A DNA stretch of 7,332 nucleotides from Gammaproteobacteria bacterium. GTDB lineage: Bacteria > Pseudomonadota > Gammaproteobacteria > Burkholderiales > Burkholderiaceae_C. Below the pieces are notes generated by a model, which was given only the letters and a program-made list of their open reading frames with translations, searched no databases and was not told the DNA's origin. Location of the stretch: NCBI GenBank assembly GCA_018903185.1, contig JAHIQV010000482.1, positions 1 to 7,332 of the forward strand, read 5' to 3'. A program made the translations under genes and the position numbers. Positions 1-5,421 of this stretch are shown piece by piece (position 1 is the first letter of the stretch; each line of letters starts with the position of its first letter).

Positions 1-1497
1 ACCCTGGATGCGTCGGCGCCCGCAGGTGGCAACGGCGGCTTCATCGAAACGTCCGCGGCGCATGTGAAGATCGCCAGCGACGCCAACATCACCACGGTCG
101 CCCCTGCGGGGACGACGGGCGATTGGTTGATCGATCCGGTTGATTTCAATATTGGTGGACCAGATGCTGACATTACCGGCGTGGATCTCACCGACTTGCT
201 GGTCAACAACAACGTGACCATCAGCACGGTGGTCACCGGAACCAGCACGTCGACGGAATATTTTGCCAACCCCGGTCAGGGCAACATCAACGTCAATGAT
301 GCGATCGGCACAGGATCTTCATGGACCGCCGCAGGCAATGCGACCACGCTGTCCCTGATAGCGGCAGGCGATGTGAACATCAACAACTCGATCACAGCAA
401 CCAACGGCAATCTCTTCGTGTGTTGCGGGCAGGATGTCAACGTGAGAGCTGCCATCACGACGACCAATGGCAGCGTCTCGTTGAATGCCGGACGTGACGT
501 CAAGCTGCTTGTTGGCTCGGCCATGACAACGACCAACGGCAACATTCAAATTTGCGCGGGTCGCGATGTCAGGGTGGATTCGAAAATCACCTTGACCAAC
601 AGCGGCAGCATTCCCGAGCAGAGCCTGGGGCTGCCACCCGGCCTGACCCTGATTGCCGGGGCGAGTGGTTCTGGCCCTGGGGCTGCCAGCGGCAGTGTCT
701 ACCTGCCGGGTGCTGACCTCAGGCCCAGCGTGACAAGGTCGGAGGCGCCGCCCACGGACATCGCCATTTATTACAACCCAACGTCGTACGCCATGCCAAC
801 CGCCTATACGAACAACTTCATCCTGGAAGGAGCCGTGACCCTGACGCAACACATGCTGGTCTACCCGGAGGTGACGGACAAGACGTTCGACGGCACCACG
901 ACGGCCACCCTGTTGGGATTCAAGAGCACGGCGGACTCGGGTCCCGTACCGGGCACTCTGACACTGATTCCAGGGTCAGGTGCCACCGCCACTTTTGATA
1001 CCGCGGCCGTAGGAACCGACAAGACCGTCTCCTTCACCGGCTACAGCCTGGGCGGTGTTGGCGCCGACCAATTCGCCTTTGCCGTTCCTTGTTGTGGTCC
1101 TGCTGTGTCCACAACGACCGGGAACATCACCGCGGCGACTGTGATTCCTCCGGACACGCCTCCCGTGACTCCACCCGTGGTGAGGCCACCCGTGGTGAGG
1201 CCTCCGGTCGTGGTGGCTCCGGTGGTACCTCCGGTGGTGGCATCACCGACAGCGCCGACCCAGGACCTCGGGCCGTTGCCTCCCGTGTGGACGCCGTCCA
1301 CACCACCCGCCGTCGACCGTCCCGAATACGTTCTCACGGTGCTGTCGCCAGCGCCCTTGCCGCCTTCGATGCTGGTCGTGGTCGCACCACCTCCTCCCCC
1401 ACCCCCACCGGTCTCCGTGCCTGTTGTGGTGCCTGTCGAAACGCCGCCCGAGGTGTACCAGCCGCCCGTGCGCAAGCCCAGGCCGGAACGCAACTGA
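1..1497 (+). CDS. Filamentous haemagglutinin-like exoprotein with YDG domain and proline-rich tail (3' part)
   Basis: The reading frame is open at base 1 and ends with TGA at 1495-1497; 498 residues are visible and the N-terminal secretion domain lies upstream. Residues 10-18 read GNGGFIETS, a signature of haemagglutinin/TpsA-type beta-helix proteins just after their N-terminal domain. Residues about 122-196 hold degenerate beta-helix repeats of the form TTNG...AGRDV. Residues about 288-378 match a YDG domain (DKTFDGTTTATL ... FTGYSLGG). The last 120 residues are rich in Pro and Val, with one run of eight prolines, ending in a basic KPRPERN. By family knowledge such proteins are exported across the outer membrane by a TpsB partner and act at the cell surface in adhesion or biofilm; no partner gene is visible here. 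Five cysteines, including two CC pairs, are unusual for this class. An annotated start at GTG 64 would be an artefact of the window edge. The family call is firm; the ligand is unknown. Confidence 0.85.
   Translation, partial: TLDASAPAGGNGGFIETSAAHVKIASDANITTVAPAGTTGDWLIDPVDFNIGGPDADITGVDLTDLLVNNNVTISTVVTGTSTSTEYFANPGQGNINVNDAIGTGSSWTAAGNATTLSLIAAGDVNINNSITATNGNLFVCCGQDVNVRAAITTTNGSVSLNAGRDVKLLVGSAMTTTNGNIQICAGRDVRVDSKITLTNSGSIPEQSLGLPPGLTLIAGASGSGPGAASGSVYLPGADLRPSVTRSEAPPTDIAIYYNPTSYAMPTAYTNNFILEGAVTLTQHMLVYPEVTDKTFDGTTTATLLGFKSTADSGPVPGTLTLIPGSGATATFDTAAVGTDKTVSFTGYSLGGVGADQFAFAVPCCGPAVSTTTGNITAATVIPPDTPPVTPPVVRPPVVRPPVVVAPVVPPVVASPTAPTQDLGPLPPVWTPSTPPAVDRPEYVLTVLSPAPLPPSMLVVVAPPPPPPPPVSVPVVVPVETPPEVYQPPVRKPRPERN
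364..588 (+). repeat. Degenerate beta-helix coding repeats in the exoprotein
   Basis: Three to four imperfect units of about 22-25 codons follow one another: AGDVNINNSITATNG, CGQDVNVRAAITTTNG, AGRDVKLLVGSAMTTTNG and AGRDVRVDSKITLTN. Each has an (A/C)G-x-DV strand and a TNG turn, the pattern of successive coils of a right-handed parallel beta-helix. The DNA copies are diverged, so this is a protein-level repeat and not a recent duplication. Confidence 0.75.
1171..1200 (+). repeat. Perfect 15-nt tandem duplication coding PPVVR twice
   Basis: The 15-mer ccacccgtggtgagg occurs at 1171-1185 and again, without a mismatch, at 1186-1200. A diverged third copy follows at 1201-1215 (PPVVV). It is in frame in the proline-rich tail and adds five residues per copy, so slippage here would change tail length without breaking the frame. 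Confidence 0.9.
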
Positions 1498-1536
1498 AAT
1501 GGCGGTTGTGAGAAAACCTGTGACAGAACGGCGCTC

Positions 1537-2313
1537 ATGATCCGCGAAATTTTCCTGGGCCTGCTGGCCGCTGGACTGATCAGCACCCAGGCGCACGCAT
1601 CGCACGATGCTGCGCACGGGCCTGGCACCGGGTCGGGGTCGGCGTTGTCGGTGCGGTCCGCTGAAGGCCAGGCTGTCCCGGCGGTCACGCCAACGCCAAC
1701 CGCAGCGGTGGGGAAGAGTTCAAGACGCGCCCACTTTGCGCAGGCCAAAGCCTCCACGGAAGCCCGGCATGTGGCCCACTGGGTGGTGGATTCGGGCGAC
1801 AACCGCAACAAGCCATTTGTCATCGTGGACAAGCGGGAGGCCAAGGTCTTCGTGTTCGATGCCCAGGGGAAGCTGAGTGGCGCGTCTTCCGTGCTGCTCG
1901 GACTGGCCATCGGCGATCACTCGGTTCCCGGCATTGGAACCAAAAAGATGTCCACCATTCGCCCGGAGGAACGCACCACGCCGGCAGGCCGTTTTGTGGC
2001 GAACCTGGACAAAAACATGAAGGGCGATGAAATGCTCTGGGTGGACTACGACACGGCCATCTCCATGCACCGTGTGGCCACAGGCAATGCCAGGGAACGC
2101 CGCGTCGAAAGGCTGGCCAGTCCGTCACCGGCCGAGCGCCGGATTTCCTATGGCTGCATCAACCTTCCCGTCAAGTTCTACGACAAGGTGCTGAGTCCGG
2201 CCTTTACCGGAACGGACGGCATTGTGTATGTGCTGCCCGAAACCCGCTCGGCCCGTGAAGTGTTCGGGTCCTACGACGTCGAGGAAGCGGCCAGCCTGCA
2301 GGCCGAACGTTAG
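1537..2313 (+). CDS. Secreted L,D-transpeptidase (YkuD family)
   Basis: The 258-residue product has a signal peptide (MIREIFLGLLAAGLISTQAHA, cleavage likely after AHA at 19-21), a low-complexity Ala/Pro/Thr linker to about residue 80, and a YkuD catalytic domain at about 92-236. Conserved His178 (SMHRV) and the nucleophile motif S204-Y205-G206-C207-I208-N209-L210 are seen; Cys207 is the predicted nucleophile. Such enzymes act in the periplasm, forming 3-3 cross-links in peptidoglycan or attaching proteins to meso-diaminopimelate. The usual motif is SHGC, so Tyr205 is a notable substitution. TPAGRF (148-153) and the TRP-like loop before it fit the fold. There is no LysM or other wall-binding domain. 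The gene lies 39 nt after the exoprotein stop on the same strand, with no hairpin between, so co-transcription is plausible. Shine-Dalgarno pairing before ATG 1537 is weak; the start is chosen because it gives a complete signal peptide. Confidence 0.9.
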   Translation: MIREIFLGLLAAGLISTQAHASHDAAHGPGTGSGSALSVRSAEGQAVPAVTPTPTAAVGKSSRRAHFAQAKASTEARHVAHWVVDSGDNRNKPFVIVDKREAKVFVFDAQGKLSGASSVLLGLAIGDHSVPGIGTKKMSTIRPEERTTPAGRFVANLDKNMKGDEMLWVDYDTAISMHRVATGNARERRVERLASPSPAERRISYGCINLPVKFYDKVLSPAFTGTDGIVYVLPETRSAREVFGSYDVEEAASLQAER

Positions 2314-2363
2314 GCCCCGCCAGCACCGGTGGACTGCCGCGCAGCCGGGAGCCTGCAGAGTGG

Positions 2364-2437
2364 CCCGACCCCGCGCCCGCTGCGGGCTCCACGCGCTCCC
2401 GCCTGGCTTGCGGTGGGTCGGGTGGGGTGGTCTTTTC
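2364..2437 (+). terminator. Possible GC-rich terminator after the L,D-transpeptidase gene
   Basis: The arm CCCGACCC at 2364-2371 is the exact complement of GGGTCGGG at 2415-2422, and a smaller hairpin GCCCGC-T-GCGGGC (2375-2387) lies inside. A short T-rich stretch, tcttttc (2431-2437), follows 8 nt later. The loop is long and the T tract is poor and detached, so this may be a weak intrinsic terminator or chance in GC-rich DNA. The rest of the 2314-2495 spacer shows no gene. Confidence 0.3.
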
Positions 2438-2495
2438 AGGGCGTTGACGCTAAAGTCTGGATATCCATCCAGTGGTTTTCTTCCAGCGTCCCGCC

Positions 2496-3590
2496 ATGCC
2501 CGACATCCTCATTCCCCTGCACGCCATCAAGGGCCGCGGCATCGCCCACCGCCAGCCGCACCGCTTCGAGCGCGATCTGCGGGCGGCGTTCGACGATGGC
2601 TGGGGCACGCTGGACGATGCGGCCGTCGCGGGCGAAGAAACCGCCGCTCCGGCCACGCAGGTCACGTTCGAAGACGCCCGCAGCGCCATCACCCGAAACG
2701 ACTCGCCCGACATCGGCTTCACCCTCGGCCTCAACCCCTACCGCGGCTGCGAGCACGGTTGCGTCTATTGCTACGCCCGGCCCACCCACAGCTACCTGAA
2801 CCTCTCGCCGGGGCTGGATTTCGAGACCAGGATCATCGCCAAGCGCAACATCGCCGCCGTGCTGCGCGACGAACTGCTGCGGCAGGCCTATGCGCCCGAC
2901 CTGCTGGCCATCGGCACCGTGACCGACGCCTACCAGCCCGTCGAACGCGAGCTGCGGCTGACGCGCGAGGTGCTCGAAGTGCTGCACACCGCGCGCCACC
3001 CGCTGGCGATGGTGACCAAGGGCAGCGGCGTGGAGCGCGACATCGACCTGCTCGCGCCCATGGGGCAGCAGCGCCTGGCCGCGGTGTACGTGACCATCAC
3101 CACGCTGGATGCGCAGCTCGCGCGCATCCTGGAGCCGCGCGCGGCCGCGCCGCACCGGCGCCTGCGCACCCTGCGCACGCTGGCCGAGGCGGGTGTGCCC
3201 ACGGGCGTGAGCGTGTCGCCGCAGATCCCGTTCATCAACGACGACATGGAACGTGTGCTCGAAGCCGCTTACGAAGCGGGTGCGCGGCGTGCGTTCTACC
3301 AGGTGCTGCGCCTGCCCTGGGAGCTGAGCGACATGTTCCGCCAGTGGCTGGCGCAACACTATCCGGACCGCGCCGCGCGCGTGATGGCGCGCATGCAGGA
3401 CCTGCGCGGCGGCAAGGACTACGACGCCGACTTCGCCACCCGCATGAAGGGCCAGGGCATCTGGGCCGACCTGCTGCGCCAGCGCTTCGTCAAGACCTGC
3501 GACCGGCTCGGCTTCAACCGCGACCGCGAGCCGCTGGACACGAGCCTCTTCCGGCCCGCGGCCCTCCGCGGGCAGGGCGATCTGTTTTAG
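2496..3590 (+). CDS. PA0069/Rv2578c-type radical SAM protein
   Basis: The 364-residue product carries the radical SAM cluster motif C85-x3-C89-x2-C92 within GCEHGCVYCYARPTH, which would bind a [4Fe-4S] cluster and S-adenosylmethionine. Its N-terminus (HAIKGRG, 9-15), GTVTDAYQPVE (about 140-150), SPQIPFIND (about 241-249), LRLPWEL (about 270-276) and the C-terminal RGGKDYDADF and LLRQRF blocks are the landmarks of the PA0069 family, distantly related to spore photoproduct lyase. The substrate is unknown. I prefer ATG 2496 to the in-frame GTG at 2472 because family members begin shortly before the KGRG block; neither start has a clear Shine-Dalgarno sequence. The gene stands alone on its strand. 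Its TAG stop overlaps the stop of the convergent DUF1653 gene by 4 nt. GC content is high, like the genes to its right. The family call is firm; function is not. Confidence 0.9.
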   Translation: MPDILIPLHAIKGRGIAHRQPHRFERDLRAAFDDGWGTLDDAAVAGEETAAPATQVTFEDARSAITRNDSPDIGFTLGLNPYRGCEHGCVYCYARPTHSYLNLSPGLDFETRIIAKRNIAAVLRDELLRQAYAPDLLAIGTVTDAYQPVERELRLTREVLEVLHTARHPLAMVTKGSGVERDIDLLAPMGQQRLAAVYVTITTLDAQLARILEPRAAAPHRRLRTLRTLAEAGVPTGVSVSPQIPFINDDMERVLEAAYEAGARRAFYQVLRLPWELSDMFRQWLAQHYPDRAARVMARMQDLRGGKDYDADFATRMKGQGIWADLLRQRFVKTCDRLGFNRDREPLDTSLFRPAALRGQGDLF

Positions 3591-4072
3591 GCGGCTGCGG
3601 CCAGCAGCGCCAGCGCGTCCAACCGCCAGTGGTGCAGCGCTTCGTAGAACCCCTCCCACACGCAGCCGTTGCAGCCGCGCCCGCAGCAGGTCGTGGGCTC
3701 GGGAGGTGGCGGGCGCAAGGCGGTTTCGAGGTCGATGCCGCGGCGCTGCGCCAGGCCGCGCAGGTGGGCCATCAGCGCGTGCGCCGTGGGCAGGTCGCCC
3801 AGCGGAACGGCGGCCGGTTCGTGGCGCACGAAGCGGGGCTGCTCCTGGCCGTCGAACACGCCCGATTGATTGAACATCGCCGCCGGTCGCACCCACAGCC
3901 CTCCCTTCGCCAGACCTTCGCCGTAGAGGGCGCGGTACAGCGTCATGCCCTGCAGCGATTCGCTGCAGCGCACGGTCTCGAGAACGTCGTACCAGCCGCC
4001 CTTGTAGTGGCGGTACAGGCCGGGCGGTGTGGCGTTCAGCGGGGGCAGGTCGTGGTCGGTGGGGGCGGTCAT
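3587..4072 (-). CDS. DUF1653 protein with C-terminal oxidoreductase-like Cys motif
   Basis: The predicted protein has 161 residues. Residues about 20-86 form a DUF1653 domain: YRHYKGGWYDVLETVRCSE, then TLYRALYG, GGLWVRPAAMF and PRFVR. A spacer follows, then PPPPEPTTCCGRGCNGCVW (about 121-139) and EALHHWR, which match the short 'oxidoreductase-like' family (PF09791) with Cys129, Cys130, Cys134 and Cys137; this CC-x3-C-x2-C set could bind metal or an Fe-S cluster. Neither domain has a known biochemical role. ATG at 4072 is chosen because the frame continues upstream only through a terminator hairpin (a spurious ATG at 4183). No good Shine-Dalgarno sequence is seen. The dctP-like gene lies upstream on the same strand, but the terminator between them implies separate transcription. 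The TAA stop overlaps the convergent radical SAM stop. The domain calls are firm; function is unknown. Confidence 0.85.
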   Translation of the reverse strand: MTAPTDHDLPPLNATPPGLYRHYKGGWYDVLETVRCSESLQGMTLYRALYGEGLAKGGLWVRPAAMFNQSGVFDGQEQPRFVRHEPAAVPLGDLPTAHALMAHLRGLAQRRGIDLETALRPPPPEPTTCCGRGCNGCVWEGFYEALHHWRLDALALLAAAA

Positions 4073-4140
4073 GGGCGCGGCGCAAACGGGGGCAGGGCCC
4101 CGAGTGTGCCAAACCCGGGCGTGGCAGCAGACCACACCGA

Positions 4141-4188
4141 AGCCCCATGAAAAAAAAGCGCCCTTTGAGGGCGCTTTTTTCATGGGCT
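4141..4188 (-). terminator. Intrinsic terminator of the TRAP binding-protein gene, symmetrical on both strands
   Basis: A 7-bp GC-rich stem (GCGCCCT 4158-4164 with AGGGCGC 4168-4174, loop of 3 nt) is flanked by A8 (4150-4157) and T6 (4175-4180), and outside these by agccccatg / catgggct, which pair again with one bulged C. On the - strand the hairpin is followed by eight U, 24 nt after the dctP-like stop. The A/T flanks also make it a possible + strand terminator. Confidence 0.92.
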
Positions 4189-4211
4189 GAAGCCGGCGAC
4201 CGGCCAGGGCA

Positions 4212-5294
4212 TCAGATCTTGGCGCCGCCGATGTAGCTGTCGTAGCGCCACTCGGAGAACTTGCTCCACAGCACCTGGTCGCGCTGGAAGGCGCGCATGT
4301 CCTGGTGGATCTTCTTGAACTCGGGCGACTTGGCCTCGTGTTCGGCGAACACTTCCATGGCCGCCTTGAAACCGGCGTCCATCACCGCCTTGCTGAAGGG
4401 CTTGAGCTGGGTGCCGCTGGCCACCAGGCGCTTGAGCGCAGCCGGGTTCTGGGCGTCGTACTTGGCCGTCATGTCACGCGCCGCCACGGCACCGGCCGCG
4501 CGCACGATGGCCTTGTTCTCGGCCGAGAGCGCGTCGAAGGCTTTCTTGTTGATGAAGAACTCCAGCTCCGCGCCACCTTCCCACCAGCCGGGGTAGTAGT
4601 AGAACGGGGCCACCTTGTTGAAACCCAGCTTCTCGTCGTCGAACGGGCCGACAAACTCGGTGGCGTCCAGGGTGCCCTTTTCCAGCGCCTGGTACACCTC
4701 GCCCGCGGGCATGTTCTGCGCCACCACGCCCAGCTTGTTCATGGTTTCACCGAACAGACCGCCACCCAGGCGCATCTTCAGGCCCTTGAGGTCGGCCACG
4801 GTCTTGATTTCCTTGCGGTACCAGCCGCCCATCTGGGTGCCGGTGTTGCCCGCGCTCATCGAGGTGATGTTGTACTTGGCGTAGAACTCGTCCATGTACT
4901 TGCGGCCGTTGCCGTGTTCCATCCAGGCGTCCATGTGGCGCGCGGTCAGGCCAAAGGGCACGGCGCAGCCGAAGGCGAAGATCGGGTCCTTGCCGGTGAA
5001 GTAGTACGACGCGGTCTGCGCCATTTCCACGGTGCTGTTCTGCAGCGCATCGACCACACCGAAGGGGGGCATCAGGTCACCGGCTGCGTGCACGGACACC
5101 TCGAACTTGCCGCCCGACAGGGCCTTGACGGTTTCCGAAAACTTCTCGGCCGAGCCAAAGATGGTGGGCAGCGACTTGGGAAAGCTCGATGCCAGGCGCC
5201 AGCGCACGGCGGCCTGGGCATGCACGGCGGGGGCGATGCCTGCGGACAACACGCCGGCAATACCAGCGTTCTTGATGAGGGAACGACGATCCAT
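4212..5294 (-). CDS. dctP: TRAP transporter solute-binding protein, DctP family (TakP-like)
   Basis: The 360-residue product is a periplasmic binding protein of a tripartite ATP-independent (TRAP) importer. It starts with a twin-arginine-like signal (RRSLIK at 3-8, hydrophobic stretch, cleavage likely after AVHA at 23-26). Family landmarks are SSFPKSLPTIFG (36-47), GNTGTQMGGW (149-158), KGLKMRLGG (170-178, with Arg175 as the likely carboxylate-binding residue), EKGTLDATEFVGPFDDEKLGF (205-225) and YYYPGWWEGG (232-241). These resemble TakP-type proteins that bind pyruvate and other 2-oxoacids; where that group often has EWVGP this one has EFVGP (Phe214). No DctQ or DctM membrane subunit is in the window, so it is an orphan here. 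ATG 5294 is preferred over ATG 5378 because it gives an intact signal peptide and a good ribosome binding site. It follows thiDE on the same strand and ends at a strong terminator. The substrate is inferred. Confidence 0.92.
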   Translation of the reverse strand: MDRRSLIKNAGIAGVLSAGIAPAVHAQAAVRWRLASSFPKSLPTIFGSAEKFSETVKALSGGKFEVSVHAAGDLMPPFGVVDALQNSTVEMAQTASYYFTGKDPIFAFGCAVPFGLTARHMDAWMEHGNGRKYMDEFYAKYNITSMSAGNTGTQMGGWYRKEIKTVADLKGLKMRLGGGLFGETMNKLGVVAQNMPAGEVYQALEKGTLDATEFVGPFDDEKLGFNKVAPFYYYPGWWEGGAELEFFINKKAFDALSAENKAIVRAAGAVAARDMTAKYDAQNPAALKRLVASGTQLKPFSKAVMDAGFKAAMEVFAEHEAKSPEFKKIHQDMRAFQRDQVLWSKFSEWRYDSYIGGAKI

Positions 5295-5301
5295 GAAAGT
5301 A

Positions 5302-5306
5302 CTCCT
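5302..5306 (-). promoter_or_regulatory. Ribosome binding site of the TRAP binding-protein gene
   Basis: On the - strand AGGAG lies 7 nt before ATG 5294. It is the best Shine-Dalgarno sequence in the window and decides against the 28-residue longer start at 5378. Confidence 0.85.
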
Positions 5307-5384
5307 GAGGAAGAAAGTGCCGGTGCCCCGTGGCGGCAGGCGCCCCGATCGCCCGGCGTTGACGAACCCCTCAACCATACCCCA

Positions 5385-5421
5385 GCCGCGGGTTAACCCC
5401 GGCGGCCCGGTGTCACACCGG
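5385..5421 (-). repeat. Two abutting hairpins at the end of thiDE
   Basis: CCGGTG (5407-5412) and CACCGG (5416-5421) pair around a 3-nt loop that is the thiDE stop codon. Directly next to it, GCCGC-GGG (5385-5392) pairs with CCC and GCGGC (5397-5399 and 5402-5406) around TTAA, with a 2-nt bulge; its core GGGTTAACCC is a perfect 10-bp palindrome. No T tract follows on the - strand, so these are not classical terminators. They may partly stop transcription, protect or process the thi message, or form an operator for the downstream gene. Confidence 0.45.

Noticed and set aside
364..588. Regular repeats that might suggest a CRISPR-like array
   Set aside because: They are diverged at DNA level, in frame, and explained by beta-helix coils.
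1041..1910. - strand frame of 289 codons opposite the Pro-rich tail and transpeptidase
   Set aside because: Gly/Thr runs are the antisense of the Pro/Val repeats; no domain, and it crosses two real + strand genes.
2444..2449. TTGACG as a -35 box for the radical SAM gene
   Set aside because: No -10-like hexamer lies 16-18 nt downstream, so I do not call a promoter.
2472..2495. GTG 2472 as the start of the radical SAM protein
   Set aside because: It adds eight residues not expected from the family and has no ribosome binding site; ATG 2496 fits better, though the difference is small.
2436..4148. Long - strand frame of 570 codons
   Set aside because: It is antisense to the radical SAM gene and out of frame with DUF1653; no recognisable domain and biased composition.
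2222..4150. Long + strand frame of 642 codons across the radical SAM and DUF1653 genes
   Set aside because: It is Arg/Ala/Pro-rich, spans two genes on opposite strands and their spacers, and has no family motif; it is an off-frame shadow of GC-rich genes.
4073..4183. Longer start of the DUF1653 protein at ATG 4183
   Set aside because: The extra 37 residues are a translation of the terminator hairpin and a spacer.
5295..5378. Longer start of the TRAP binding protein at ATG 5378
   Set aside because: It would place 28 residues before the twin-arginine-type signal and ignore the AGGAG site in front of ATG 5294.
4305..5396. + strand frame of 363 codons opposite the TRAP binding protein
   Set aside because: His/Val/Gly-rich antisense shadow of a clear gene with intact motifs on the - strand.
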